A stretch of 64,000 nucleotides of DNA from Crambe crambe (GCA_963924555.1 OZ004594.1:6231563-6295562), one strand, 5' to 3'. Shown: positions 13,894 through 26,217, counted from the first letter of the stretch. Program-made: numbers and translations. Notes: generated from the letters alone by a model not told the origin.

Positions 13894-15696
13894 ATTGAAT
13901 ATCTTGAATGTCTTTTATATAAGCTTACTTTGAATAATTATATCTCTGGCTTCTGGCCTGGCCTTGCACGCACACATGCATGTGATAGTGACAGACAAAC
14001 ATGAGAATGATGTCATTTTAAAATGGCTCACATAGTATCATTTACGTATAATGAAGTTGTTCGATATGAGTGATTATTTTGGAGGAAAACTGTGTGGATA
14101 ACGAAGGTAAAAGCACAATATGTAGTTATAACTGTACCAGTTCGAATTTGATTATTGTATGTGAAAGAATTATGAAGTTACAGCCTGCTAAGAAGATTAA
14201 TTATGAGAATCATTATCATTTTCATTTCTACCTACCGACCCAATATCAAGAGCCAGTTCGCCCGTGAAACATAAAGGTATGGCTTTACTGTATTGTCCCG
14301 TGTTTGGGTGCATCACCTGCTATGTAACAGGTAATTCTTGTCGCTACAAAGTTGTAGGCTGGTTGAAAAAGTTTCCAAGTCCTAAAGGCGGAAGAAATCT
14401 ATCTATGATAATATAATATATCAGTATATGAAAACATTTTTAAAAAGTAAGTTGTGGTGTTGTGTATGAAGTGAAAAAGTGTCAGGCACAGATATATCAT
14501 CAGATTCTAGCCAATTTTCCCAGATTTCACGCGAATTCTTCTGAATCTGTGTCACTTTCATCCTGAGCTGCCATGGTGTGACTTCTTGAATCTCTGTGAT
14601 CGGTTCTCTGGCTCTTGCCTCACCATAGTTCAACTGCTTTGGTTACATCCCGGTGTTCAAAAGGTGGTCCTTCAAGCTGAATGTGAAGGACATGATCTAA
14701 TCAATCTTCCCCCAAAGAGGATCATCACCTATTGATTAAGCTTCAGGTGAGAAAAACATCTCTCTAGCCGGCCATTGGAGAGTGGAAGTGTAAATAGTAA
14801 CTCCACTAAGGTAAGGTCCTTTTGCAGGAGTCAGGAGAGTTAAAAAGCTTCCACCATAGGAATCTGTAACAAGGTTGATGTACTATTTAGCATAATAGCT
14901 ACACTTATCTGAGTAATGCACAATTGGCTCCAGTTTCCTGAAGAGGAATTAAAAATCTAGAGCTTAAGGCTTCTATTGCCAAAAGAGGCATCTGTGGTTT
15001 CATATTTTGAAATCCATTTTTCAGAAGTACTTAAGAGTTACTGCTCTCTTCTTGGATACAGGTGGATATGGGCTGCTAGAAGCCCTATCACTAGAGCTAG
15101 AAGTAGAACTAAAAGTAGAGCTAGAACTCCTCCTTTAGAAATTGAAAAAATCACTTGTTTTTGACAATGCCATGTAGTCTGGACCACACCAGACTAGTAG
15201 GAACTGTTGTACAATCGTTGTTAATTTGTCCTAGAGTCCTGAATGTACACAACATTGACAAAGTTAGGAACTTGAGTAGGCCTACCCTCCCCATCTAAAA
15301 CGTATTTTTTGGTTGCTCATTTCAAATTTACTGTATTACGGCTTTGCTATATTTTAGAATTTGTGGCATTAAACCTGCAATTTCTGCTTCCAAGCTTTGC
15401 AGTGGACAGTGATTGATGTTCAAAGTCATGTACAGGATCTGAGAGCTTTCAGCTGCAGCATATCAACTATGACTCCACAGCCAGAACTGATCTGTGTTGT
15501 TCAGAGATTGATTCAGAATTCAAACCTTTTTCACAACTTTTATTTTACATTAAAATGTGTACTGTAGGGGTGAGGGGGGGGGGGGGGGGGGGGGGGTTAG
15601 GCTATTCACCTGAGGCAGCACAGATTCGGGAAATGGTTGAGGTCGTGTCGTGAACTTTGACCTATCAGTTATATAAGTGTAGATCAAGATTGTTAT
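13894..15696. other. Gene-free stretch before the ankyrin gene
   Basis: The part 13,920-14,040 aligns with 30,795-30,905 inside intron 1 of Reeler C (shared AAGCTTACTTTGAATAATTA and TGATGTCATTTTAAAATGGC), another trace of module duplication. A G-homopolymer run occupies about 15,575-15,596. Short frames here are not recognisable. Nothing else is supported. Confidence 0.5.
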
Positions 15697-16955
15697 ATGA
15701 ACACTGAGCCCTCTCATTCCATTGTAGCTTCTGGCAAAGCTATGGCCTCAGTCACTGGTGTCACCCCTCTCCACCTAGCTGCAGGGGCAGGTGATGTGGA
15801 CAAGGTCAGGAAATTACTGCTAAGAAGTGGTGAGAACAATGTAAACTGTACTGACTCCAATGGGAAGAATCCACTGCATTATGCCTGTGCTAAAAGTCAC
15901 TTGAATATGGTTAAAGTGCTGATATCTGAATTCAATGCTGATATACTCATTAATGGTTGCATACCACTAATAGATGCTGCTTTGAATGGGTGGGAGCATG
16001 TGGTGCTTACTCTATTGAATGAATATCACTGTCCTTCAAATATCAGAAGTAACGACAATAAAACACTACTTCATTGGGCATGCAATGGAGGTAATGTTAG
16101 CCTAGTTCAAACTCTGATACAAGACCACAAGGATGATATCAATACTAGGGATGAAGAATATTACACACCACTCCATGTGGCAGCATTGTATGGGAAAAAG
16201 GAGGTTGCATTATTTTTAATAGATGAGGTGGGTTGTGACATTGATGTTAAAGGTGGTTTAGGTCAATCATTGTTACATTCAGCATGCAATGGAGGTAGTG
16301 TTAGCCTGGTTCAATCTCTGATACAAGACTACAAGGTTAATATCAATGCTAGAAATGACCAAAATAACACACCACTCCATGTAGCAGCATTGAGTGGGAA
16401 AAAAGAGGTTGCATTGTTTTTAATAAATGGTGTGGGTTGTGACATTAATGTCAAAGGTTATTTAGGTCAATCATTGTTACATAAAGCATGCAATGGAGGT
16501 AATGTTAGCCTAGTTCAAACTCTGATACGAGACCTTAAAGCTGATATCAATGCTAGGGATGAACAAAATAATGCACCACTTCATGTGGCAGCATATAGTG
16601 GAAAAAAAGAGGTAACATTGTAGGTGGGTTGTGATATTAATGTCAAGGGTAGTTCAAGTTGGTCATTGTTACATTCAGCATGCAGTGGAGGTAATATTAG
16701 TCTTGTTCAAACTCTGATACAAGACTACAAGACTACAAGGCTGATATCAATGCTAGGGATGATCGAAATGACACACCACTCCATGTGGCAGCATAATATA
16801 GTGAAAGAAAAGAGGTTACACTGTTTTTGATTAATGAAGTGGGTTGTGACATTAATATCAAGGGTAGTTTTGGTCGGTCATCATTACATTTTGCATGCAA
16901 TGGAGGTAATGTTAGCCTAGTTCAAACTCTGATACGAGACCACAAGGCTGATATC

Positions 16956-18183
16956 AGAGAGTGCGGTAGCACTCTGGGATGGCAGGTCAAAGTCCATAGG
17001 ACAGTATAAACTAAAAACTCTTCTTTCTCTTCTACCCTTACTCTACAGGTTCTCAGAAGGCTACAGTGAATTATTATATCTACAAAGAAGAGAGGAGAAT
17101 GTTCAAAAGCCAAAAATTCATTCGCCAACATAAGAAAAAAACGAGTTCTAAAATTGACTTTTCGTTCTTTTTCTTTATAATAATAATGTATAAGATCGAC
17201 GTACCGACTTACTGGCTATAGTCATCAAAATTCTGCTTTGGCCATCTGTTAGAGCGGCACCTAGAGGCTGATCTTTTGCTATTAGTTTTGACTAAGGCTC
17301 TACTTCACTATTCGATAGCACTCGGAACACTGCTAATCTTTCTACGCCATTTTGAAGGGGGCGGGGCTTATGGGCGGAGCCACGTAAGCTTAAGTTTAGC
17401 TATAGCCAAGGTCTTCATTCATTATCTGATGATGTTCCAGTCACTCCTTGCTGAATTACAGTACAGATGCTCATCCTATAGTAGGGCATCCACTATTATG
17501 ATCACTACACCAAATGCATAAACTCCCCATACTCCTCCCTCAAGCAAGACATACGTACCATCTCAATAATTATTTCAGTGATCACATATGTAACAATTAG
17601 CTAATGCTGTAATGTTCACTCCTTTCAGTACTCCATTACACTGCAGATGATCATCCTTCAAACTCTCCTCCCTGAACAGAATGAAATACTGATCATTAAA
17701 TAAATTTAGTTCAATCAAGGAAGCCTTTAGTGTCTATCAATTTTCATAATCACAAAGAAAAAGAATGCAAACAAGTGAATGCAAAAAATTTCTTCGAAAT
17801 AAAAATGTGAAGTAGGGATGCTATTATAACTGCAGCTTCATTATGAAAACCAAGTACTGCAGCATCGAAGCAGTATGGCCCAAAAATCTAGCTGGAATAT
17901 GTATTATAACTGCATGCAAGAGAGTGAACTTAGTGAAGTGACTCTTACCCATCATCAAGTACGAGATACTATTCCTACTTCACTCCCAGTATCTTGTACT
18001 TGATGATGGGTAAGGGTCACTTCACTAAGTTCACTCTCTTGCATGCAGTTATAATACATATTCCAGCTAGATTTTTGGGCCATACTGCTTCGATGCTGCA
18101 GTACTTGGTTTTCATAATGAAGCTGCAGTTATAATAGCATCCCTACTTCACATTTTTATTTCGAAGAAATTTTTTGAATTCAC
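16956..18183. mobile_element. Transposon insertion inside the ankyrin exon
   Basis: Ankyrin sequence stops at GGCTGATATC (16,955) and resumes at about 18,184-18,188 with CAATGTTAGGGATGATC. The parts rejoin as ...GATATCAATGTTAGGG, the normal repeat sequence. The left edge is a palindrome, AGAGAGTGCGGTAGCACTCT, and the right edge is ACTTGT. Inside, 17,190-17,400 aligns in reverse with 32,925-33,100, and 17,775-18,183 is a foldback MITE. It may be one compound element or a nested pair. No transposase seen. It removes any chance that the ankyrin exon is read through normally. Confidence 0.75.
17775..18183. mobile_element. Foldback MITE with ACAAGTGAAT...ends
   Basis: Two arms of about 200 bp, almost perfect reverse complements, meet near 17,985. 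The left edge is ACAAGTGAATGCAAAAAATT and continues through AGTAGGGATGC; the right edge mirrors it. The end sequence GAAATTTTTTGCGCTCACTTGT recurs alone at 32,818-32,845 and 41,300-41,325, so several elements share this terminus. No coding capacity. Confidence 0.85.
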
Positions 18184-21100
18184 TTGTCAATGTTAGGGAT
18201 GATCAAAATAACACACAACTCCATGAAGCAGCATATAGTGGAAAAAAAGAAGTTGCATTGTTTTTAATTAATGAGGTGGATTGTGATATTAGTTTTGGTC
18301 AGTCTTCGTTACATTTTGCATGCCAGGGAGGTAATGTTCACCTAGTTCAAACTCTGATACGAGACCACAAGGCTGATATCAATGCTAGGGATGATCAAAA
18401 TAACACACCACTCCATGAAGCAGCATATAGTGGAAAAAAAGAAGTTGCATTGTTTTTAATTAATGAGGTGGGTTGTGATATCAATATCAAGGGTAGTTTT
18501 GGTCAGTCTTTGACTCTTTGTTACATTTTGCATGCCAGGGAGGTAATGTTAGCCTAGTTCAAACTCTAATACGAGACCACAAGGCTGATATCAATACTAG
18601 GGATGATCAAAATAATATGCCACTCCATGTGGCAACATCGTGTGGAAAAAATGAGGTTACATTGTTTTTAATCAATGAAGTGGGTTGTGACATTAATATC
18701 AAGGGTAGTATTGGTCGGTCATCGTTACAATTTGCATGCAATGGAGGTAATGTTAGCCTGTTCAAACTCTGATACAAGACCACAAGGCTGATATCAATGT
18801 TAGTGATGATCAAAATAACACACCACTCCATGTGGCAGCATATAGTGGAAAAAAAGAAGTTGCATTATTTTTAATCAATGAAGTGGGTTGTGATATTAAT
18901 GTCAAGGGTAGTTTTGGTCAGTCATTGTTACACTTTGCATGCAGTGGAGGTGATGTTAGCCTAGTTCAAACTCTGATACGAGACCACAAGGCTGATATCA
19001 ATGTTAGGGATGATCAAAATAACACACCACTCCATGTGGCAGCAGTATATGGTTGCATTATTTTCAATTAGTGAGGTTGGTTGTGATATTAATATCAAGG
19101 GTAGTTTTGGTCAGTCTTTGTTGCATAAAATATGCAAGGGAAGTAATGTTAGCCTAGTTCAAACTCTGATAAGAGACCACAAAGCTGATATAAATGTTAG
19201 GGATGATCAAAATAACACACCACTCCATGTAGCAGCATTGTGTGGGAAAAAAGAGGTTCATTGTTTTTAATTAATGAGGGTTTTGACATCAATGTCAAGG
19301 GTAGTTTAGGTCGGTCTTTGTTACATAATGCATGCATCGGAGGTGATGTTAACCTTATTCAAACTTTGATACAAGACTACAAGGCTGATTTCAATGCTAG
19401 GGATGATGATAATAACACACCACTCCATGTAGCAGCATTGTGTGGGAAAAAAGAGGTTGCATTGTTTTTAATTAATGAAGTGGGTTGTGATATCAATGTC
19501 AAAGGTAGTTTAGGTCGGTCTTTGTTACATAATGCATGCAATGGAGGTGATGTTAACCTTATTCAAACTCTGATACAAGACTACAAGGCTGATTTTAATG
19601 CTAGGGATGATCAAAATAACACATCATTCCATGTGGCAGCATTGTGTGGGGAAAAAAAGGTTGCATTGTTTTTAATTGATGAGGTGGGTTGTGACATTAA
19701 TGTCAAAGGTTATTTAAGTAGGTATTTGTTACATAAAGCATGCAGTAGAGGTAATGTTAGCCTAGTTCAAACTCTGATACAAGACCAGAAGGCTGATATC
19801 AATGCTGGGGATGATGAAAATAACACACCACTCCATGTGGCAGCATTGGCAGGTAAAGAAGAGGTTATACTTTTATTGGTTGATAAGTTTATGTCCCCTT
19901 TAATATTAAACAGTGGTGGTAACACTCCCCTTCATATTTGTTCATCATGTGGCCATACCAAATGTGTTGAGGTATTGCTGCAAAAAAATGCTCCAGTTTT
20001 GATAAGAAATAATTCAGGAAGGACTCAAAGATTTAGCAAAAGGTGATGCTAAATTACTCATTAATGAGTACATGAAACAGAATCGAGATAAAACACTGGT
20101 TGACTATCATGGCATGCAAGAATGTGCAAAGAAGAAGTACTCAGGTTCACAGCATATAATGTCATTGGTAATTCTGGTGCAGGGAAGAGCTCCCTCATTG
20201 AATCACTTAAAAGGGAAGGTTTCCTAAAATCTCTAAGTAGAGTTTCTGAATCCACTGTACCCCCTCACACTGCTGGTATAGTCCCTAGTATTTATACCAG
20301 TAAACACTATGGGAGAGTCCAGTTCTATGACTTTGCTGAAGACCCTGAGTACTACTCCTCACATGCTGCTATACTTGAGAATCTTGCTTCATCAAACAAG
20401 GGTGACAACATATTCATCATAGTGACAGATTTAAGAGAAGATGATTCTGCTATTGAGAATACACTGCACTATTGGTTCACATTCATAAAACACCAGAAAT
20501 TCGGAAATGAACCCTCCCTCATTGTGATAGAGAGTCACTCAGATTTAGTGACTGCAGAAATCTTAAATTTTACAAAAATTATGTCATTTCCTTCTACCAG
20601 TGAGATGCAGAGTGCTGCATTTTTTATGCTAGACTGTCGTAGTAAACCAGGTTCTAAGAACATGAGCGAGGTCCAGAATAAACTTACAAAGCTAACTTGT
20701 AAATCAATTCACTATGAGCTTTCCTTTGAAGCAAGCATTCTCATTGGGTTATTGGAGAGTGATTTCAGCAATACCACTGCTTGTTCTGTTGGTACATTAG
20801 TATCCCATGTAGAGGGCACTGGAGTACACCTTCCCAATAAAGCTGAGTTATTATACCCCATACTGCATGAGCTCCATGAGGTTGGTATTTTATTACTGAT
20901 AGGACACAGAGACAGAACTAAGCATGATTACCACATGATATTAAGCAAATCTCAACTCACTAATATAGTACATAAAGCCCTGTTTTCCAAGGATGCAATT
21001 CTAAATATTAAAAAAATGAGTGAACGTGGATATATTCCTTCCTTCAATATTGGAATCATCTCTGAAAATTTCCTCCAGGAGCTTTTACCTTCATGCATCA

Positions 21101-22376
21101 CAAAGGAATGTCTTGTTCATCTTCAGTACGGCAAGAAATCAAGTGCAAAGATATAGGTCTGTTCCTTTCTGCACCACAAGACACTTCATCTATTTGCCAG
21201 TCATTCTTGTTCTTTCCTGCTCTCTGTAGTGTAGACAAGAGTGAAGTGTCATGGTCCACACCTCCTGACAGATACAGTGTTGGGTGGCTTGCACAGTGCA
21301 CTGATCCTTATGACTACTTCCCCCCACGCTTCCTTCATGTCCTTCTTCTCAGAATAGTCTTCAGGTTCACCCTCACTGCTCCTCAAGTGCGTCTTTCATC
21401 AAAAGCTAAAGCAGCTGCAACTGATTCTTTTTACAAGCAGAACTGTCAACGTCGCTGCACCATGTGGAAGACTGGTGTACATTGGCAGATGGAGGAGGGG
21501 GTAGAATGTATAGTGGAGATGGTGAACATCAACAAGGGAGTTGTAGTGATCACAAGAAGTGAAAGAGATTTAATGGAAAATTGCATTAGTGTCTTCAATA
21601 ACATAGTTAGTAGTGTGATGGAGACCATGAAAGAATTCTGCCACTCCATCAAACCTCAGTTCTTTCTGCTTAGTTCCACACAACAGGACGACTACCTCAG
21701 TGAGGATAACCTCTTTACCACGAGTGATGTGGAGAGGGTCCTGACATCTTCAGACGGAAAACATGTAGTTGTTAGTGTAACAGGGAAGAGGGAGATGAAG
21801 CGTGCTGATTTGCTATGCATGCGCACACTCACTTACTGGAACAGTATTTTTCCTATAGACTTCATCTCTGTTTTTGGTTAACTTAGAGACATAGTAGCTG
21901 AGTTGTTTGTCCTTGGTCTCCATCTCAACATCCCCCCGAGTGTCCTTGAGGCCATAAGGAGGGATCATCTTCTTGATACAAGTGGACAGAGTAGTGAATT
22001 AGTGAGGAAGTGGATGAGTTCCTCCCTGGACCCTCCATGCTGGTGGCAGCACTGAGGAAGATCAACTGGGGGGCCCTAGCGAATGAAATTGAAGAGGAAT
22101 ACAGTAGGTCACTATGACAACATATCTAAGTACTGCTTGAGCCAAAGTTTCAAATCATTACACCTGATTTCAAGTTCCTTAAGATACTTGTTGGAGTGGT
22201 AGGATCCAAGTGGTCATCCCTGGCCTGCCTTCTCTCCCTGACCAGTGAGGAGATAGAAGAAGTGAAGACTGAAGAGGAAGATCAAGCTCTCCTCATGCTG
22301 AAGAAGTGGTCCTCCAAGGAAGGGGCCACATATGGTCAGCTCTGCAACAAACTCAAAACAATCTCACTCTTTCAGT

Positions 22377-23499
22377 AAATAATATACATATAAATTTTTA
22401 TTGTGCATGTTTATTTTATATTATTTTTGTATAGTTATTATGGTTCTTCCCTCCCTCCAAAAAGTTTATCCCTTTAGCTTGTGTCCTTTGTTCATAGTTT
22501 ATGTCAAGTATCCTCTATCTTTAGATCTAATTCCTCTATTTAGTGCTCTAATTATTATGAATATCCTTTATCTAGTGTGTATCTCTAATGTAGCTATGTG
22601 TGTCCTCAATCTATTGCCATATTATCTGTTTATAACCTTCATTTAGACTGTCTCTTTTCTAATGTATGTGCCTTTCTAATGATTCATCTGTGGCTATAAT
22701 GTATACCTTTCAAATCTTTTTTAAGAGTGTATAACTTATCTATTTAGTGTATCATCTGTACCAGCCTTCTAGTGTTATTGTACTTATCTTTTATTTAACC
22801 TTCAGTATGTACTTCATTTGTAATTGATCATCCTTTCTTATTCGGTACTTCATGCATTAACTCTTTTTTTCCAGTTATTAATTGTCTAGCTACTCATTTT
22901 TGTGTTATTTTCACATCTGAACTTCATTAAAAATACATTGCATTTCAGTTTCATGTATCCTTCCATGCTCATAACTTCTAATTCTTATGATCAGAGTCAT
23001 ACTAGTGCTTTCCCTATCTCCTTGAACAATCACTTTCTGACATTATGGTCCATCTTCATCATTCTCTCTAATATTCTTCATCTTCCATTACTTTCTCTTA
23101 TTTTCATTCCATCATTGCTATTCATTCCCAATAAAACTGCACAACACAAGTACTTCACACACTCATTGGTAAGTGTTAGTGTAGCTCATTTTAGCTACTT
23201 GTTTATTTTTATAATCTCCTAGGTGGCTCTGTGGCCATAGTCTCCTGGATGGTCATGTGACCGTTCTCCTCCAGGTACATGGCAATAATTCTTCCAGGTG
23301 ACATGACATTCCCTCCAGGTAAGTGGTCATGACCATTCTCTTTTGTCATATGACAACAGATATGACCAATAATGTGCTATACATTCATAGGGTCCTATTT
23401 CTGAGATTGGTCCATTTGCAATGTGACATGTAGCCATTACTTTTGTGTGTAATGGCTAAATCACCCTAAATCATCTCTACCTCCATTTAGTTCATAGAA
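22377..23499. other. AT-rich gene-free stretch
   Basis: Hydrophobic open frames at 22,401-22,646 and 22,902-23,222 come from T-rich composition and show no conserved pattern. A short cluster of CTCCAGGT words lies at 23,230-23,320. No gene, RNA or element can be supported. It probably holds the 3' untranslated region of the Death-domain gene. Confidence 0.5.
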
Positions 23500-23935
23500 C
23501 TGTTTATCCAGTTACAAAATAGTATCCAGTGGCAAGCCAAAGTTTATACCTGAACTCTTTATCCAGCTACAGAACTGAGTCTTTATCTGGCTAGTTAATA
23601 CTTGAACTTATTATCCAGCTACAGTTAATACTCGAACTCTTTAGCTACAGTTAACACTTGAACTCTTTATCTGGCAACAGTTAATACTTGAACTTATTAT
23701 CCAGCTAATACTTGCTGTTAATATTCAAACTCATTTACAGTTAACACTTTAACTCTTTATCCGGCTACAGTTAATACTCGAAGTCTTTTTCCGTCTACAG
23801 ACAGTTAATATTTGAACTTTTTGTCCAGCTACAGTTAGCTAATACTTTAATTATCCAACCACAATTAATGCTTGATTCTTTATCTGGCTGCAGTTAAACA
23901 TTGACTCCTTATCTTGGTACAGTTAATAAACTTCT
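23500..23935. repeat. Minisatellite, ~28 bp unit (CAGTTAATACTTGAACTCTTTATC)
   Basis: About fourteen degenerate copies of a unit close to AACTCTTTATCCAGCTACAG followed by TTAATACTTG. Units vary in length by several bases. The array ends at the start of the second ankyrin fragment. Variable units without unique spacers argue against CRISPR. Confidence 0.8.
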
Positions 23936-24540
23936 ACTAGAGAAAGATGTTCCAGGAAAATAGTGGACTGTCTGCTTTAATGATAGCAAGTCAGAATGGT
24001 CACACTGAAGTGGTCAAACTGCTACTAGGGAAAGGCGCTCAAGTCAATATGCAGGAAAATAGTGGATGGTCTGCTTTAATGATAGCAAGTGAGAATGGTC
24101 ACACTGAAGTGGTCAAACTGCTACTAGAAAAAGTCAATATGCAGATCAATTATGGATTATCTGCTCTATATTTAGCAGTTAAAGGTCAGCATACTCAATC
24201 AGTTATGGTTCTGTTTCAGCATGGAGCCAAAGTCAGCAAATGTGATGATCAAGGAACTCCACTGTTGACCAAGTATGACATCCTCAAAATTGACCAGTGT
24301 GATAACAGAGGGAAAACTGCCCTAATGTATGCTAGCTCCAATGGAAACTACTGAAAAAAGTGCTCAAAATTAACTTACAAGATAACAATGGCTAGTTTGC
24401 TCTGATGTAGCTATGTATCACAAGCTGGAGACCTGGAAATTTGTGGTCTTCTTGTAGCATATTATGCTAATGTACACTTGATTAATCATGAGGGAGATAC
24501 TATGTTTTTGATGTCTGTTCTCATGAAGTCCTCACTTCCA
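23924..24540 (+). pseudogene. Second ankyrin-repeat gene fragment
   Basis: Two near-identical repeats read SALMIASQNGHTEVVKLLL and SALMIASENGHTEVVKLLL, then degenerate repeats ending GKTALMYASSNGN. Sequence upstream of the ATG at 23,947 continues the pattern in another frame (LLLEKD at 23,930), and after 24,352 the pattern resumes only in broken form. This ankyrin type (VNMQENSGWSALM) differs from the array at 16-20 kb, so it comes from another gene. No promoter or downstream domain is visible. Confidence 0.65.
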
Positions 24541-25071
24541 TTTTTTTCAAAAAAATTTTTTGGTATGTTTTCTACTACTTTAGAGCTGTAATTGATATTG
24601 CATGGATACAAATTCTTTATGTAGTAGTTTCAATTATTTTTCTTCTAAAGCTAGACCAACTTCAGGGGTTTCATGGTACACCCATAGGAAATTTTATGGT
24701 ACCTCCATCAGCACAGGATAATGTTCAGACCAGGGACTAGTGCTGCAGTAGTCCGATGTAAGTGATTTATTTATAGCATAGTCAGATGTGAAATGTTTTG
24801 TGATTTTTAAATTTTTAAAGACTATGGCTATAGAAATATCAGATTCGTCTGTATACTGTTTAGTTTGTATAGGTAATCACATGCTTTGAGTGCAGTTTGG
24901 GTATAATTGCATGAAAAAGCATGTGATTGCCTATTAATCATGTGGTAGATTACTTGCATCAGCCAGGCAGCTGCATGTAGGAAGCTGTTAATGTGAACCT
25001 GTAATGCTTGCCACAAAACGCTTACATAAGCCTAGCAACAATCCACTTAGATAACACAATTCACTTTACTG

Positions 25072-25072
<1 letters not shown>

Positions 25073-25134
<62 letters not shown>
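25073..25134. repeat. (AAT)n microsatellite
   Basis: About twenty ATA/AAT trinucleotides. On the minus strand it follows the 3' part of the Penelope-like fragment, where such simple tails are common. Confidence 0.9.
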
Positions 25135-25159
25135 CATCTTATATAATAATATTGCATCA

Positions 25160-25560
25160 TATCAACTCATGTATTTTAATTAAACATAATCTCGACGTTT
25201 TGGTTAGAACACTCCAGCCTTCATCAGGAGAAAAAAATTTTGAAATGAAAATGATACAGAAAAATAGCCAGAAGTCACGCATGCACATAGCTAAATGCTT
25301 ACTAAATGGGATGAAACTGCTACTTGTATAAGTTCAAAAGAGCAGGCCAGCATTGTGGCACCTCAATTCCAACATCTCTGTTAAAGTGATTGTCTGTTTG
25401 TATGTGGAGGGCTTCCTTCACTTGTGAGATATCATGTCTCCTCACCCTGTCCACTATTTGGACCTTATCCCATAAGATTGGTAAGTCCAGGCCTGTTCTG
25501 AGACAGCAGATTTTTCTGTGTAATCATGTACGCATGGGTTATGGAGCTGGTTAGTAGAAT
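25160..25560 (-). mobile_element. Penelope-like retroelement, 3' fragment
   Basis: On the minus strand a frame from about 25,500 to 25,320 reads KVQIVDRVRRHDISQVKEAL and RDVGIEVPQCWPALL. This resembles the sequence after the GIY-YIG nuclease at the C-terminus of Penelope-like elements. Downstream on the same strand is a hammerhead-like motif (25,227-25,197), as known for this group, then an AAT tail. Only the 3' end is present and it is old. It lies inside Reeler copy B. Confidence 0.6.
25197..25227 (-). ncRNA. Hammerhead-like motif, decayed
   Basis: Reverse strand carries CTGATGA, then AGGCTGGAGTGTTCTAACC, then AAAAC where the hammerhead core needs GAAAC. Penelope-like elements are known to carry hammerhead ribozymes at their ends. 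The changed core base and weak stem II suggest it no longer cleaves. Confidence 0.45.
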
Positions 25561-25887
25561 CCAAAAAAAAAATCATCATCATCGTCGTCATTATTAATTA
25601 CAGATGGGCTGCAGTGCAAGTACGGGTGACATACTGGTCCGGTTTGAGAGCTCAAAATTGTAAGCTTCCATTACTTTAATGGTGTGCATACTTCCTAGGA
25701 TCCTTGCCTTGTGAAATTACTGCCATGTAATTAACTTCTTCCTCTAATGCTATAACTTTATTATGTTGATGCAGACACTGCAGATAGGTGTCCACTACCT
25801 AGTACACAACCTAGTACCACCATCGCCACTACAGCTAATGCAGATAAAGTTGCTACTTATGGAGTCGGTTAGTTCCTGACAGGATAC

Positions 25888-26006
25888 ACTGTACAAATGA
25901 AAGTGTGTACTGCACACTATTTTATCCCAATACACACACTGTTTTGTTTTTAGTGTGTGAATTGGGACAATTTAGTGTGCAGTACACACTTTCATTTTTA
26001 CAGTGA
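25888..26006. mobile_element. Tiny hairpin MITE in Reeler B intron 5
   Basis: About 118 bp with inverted arms: CACTGTACAAATGAAAGTGT on the left and the near reverse complement ending TTTCATTTTTACAGTG on the right. Related words (GTACACTGCACAC) occur at 12,080-12,220 and AATGAAAGTGTGCACAGTAT at 26,085 and 33,748. No coding capacity. Confidence 0.65.
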
Positions 26007-26217
26007 TAGTTTCTAAACTATATAGGGACGATGCTGACAGGATTGTACAGGCTTGATGTGATGTGTGTATTGTCGCTATAAAATGAAAGTGTGCACAGTA
26101 TAACTTTAGCTTGGTAGAAAATTCATCTCTATAATTAAAGTGTAGTTAGCTAACCTATTTTGAAACTTGAATTTGCAGTTGTGATGTTGCTCCTCATGAT
26201 CTCATTGCTGTTGTAAC

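Larger units (their letters stand above)
16036..19862 (+). repeat. ~13 tandem 204 bp units encoding paired ankyrin repeats
   Basis: The phrase encoding NNTPLHVAA recurs at about 16,160, 16,365, 16,565, 16,770, then after the insertion at 18,200, 18,400, 18,610, 18,815, 19,015, 19,210, 19,410, 19,610 and 19,815. Spacing is close to 204 bp, or 68 residues, which is two 33-34-residue ankyrin repeats. Units are very similar at DNA level, including silent sites, so the array grew by recent duplication or is being homogenised. Ankyrin arrays bind protein partners. Confidence 0.85.
15697..22376 (+). pseudogene. Ankyrin repeat-GTPase-COR-like-Death-Death protein, many frame breaks
   Basis: The domain order is ankyrin repeats (15,760-20,045), a P-loop GTPase of Roc type (20,150-20,700), a COR-like region (20,700-21,880) and two Death-like domains (21,880-22,060 and 22,180-22,376). 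The P-loop reads GNSGAGKSS. The expected DxxG switch reads DFAED, and the G4 region reads ESHSD where N/TKxD is usual, so GTP hydrolysis may be impaired or the module may serve only as a switch scaffold. The first Death domain shows LGLHLNIPPSVLEAI and the second LACLLSLTSEEIEEVK. This order resembles animal DAPK without the kinase, a type common in sponges. The reading frame breaks many times: a stop at 16,621, shifts near 16,740, 18,510, 18,770, 19,060, 19,260, 20,030 and 20,140, another near 21,140, and shifts after 22,050. A 1.2 kb insertion lies at 16,956-18,183. I call it a pseudogene; uncorrected assembly errors in near-identical repeats are the main alternative. Start ATG at 15,697 opens the frame; an AG acceptor at 15,726-15,727 is an alternative exon start. 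Confidence 0.7.
24656..26217 (+). pseudogene. Reeler gene copy B, 5' half lost
   Basis: Recognisable pieces are the second half of exon 2 (24,656-24,757, with an internal loss and stops), exon 4 (about 25,604-25,659), exon 5 (25,775-25,867) and exon 6 (26,180-26,217, ending LLLMISLLL). The signal peptide exon and exon 3 are missing. About 700 bp with a Penelope-like fragment sits where exon 3 should be. Exons 4-6 keep intact splice sites and are closer to copy C than to A: both B and C carry a Pro/Thr insert (PLPST) in exon 5 that A lacks. This suggests B and C arose by a later duplication than A. Confidence 0.8.

Noticed and set aside
14421-15164. Short frames in the stretch before the ankyrin gene
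   Set aside because: No conserved features, splice signals or repeats support them.
21446-21652. Minus-strand frame across the COR-like region
   Set aside because: Antisense shadow of a well-patterned plus-strand protein.
22401-23222. Hydrophobic frames that look like small membrane proteins
   Set aside because: Leu/Phe/Ile content follows from T-rich DNA; no conserved pattern or splice context.
23500-23935. Tandem array considered as a CRISPR
   Set aside because: Same reasons: variable units with no spacers.
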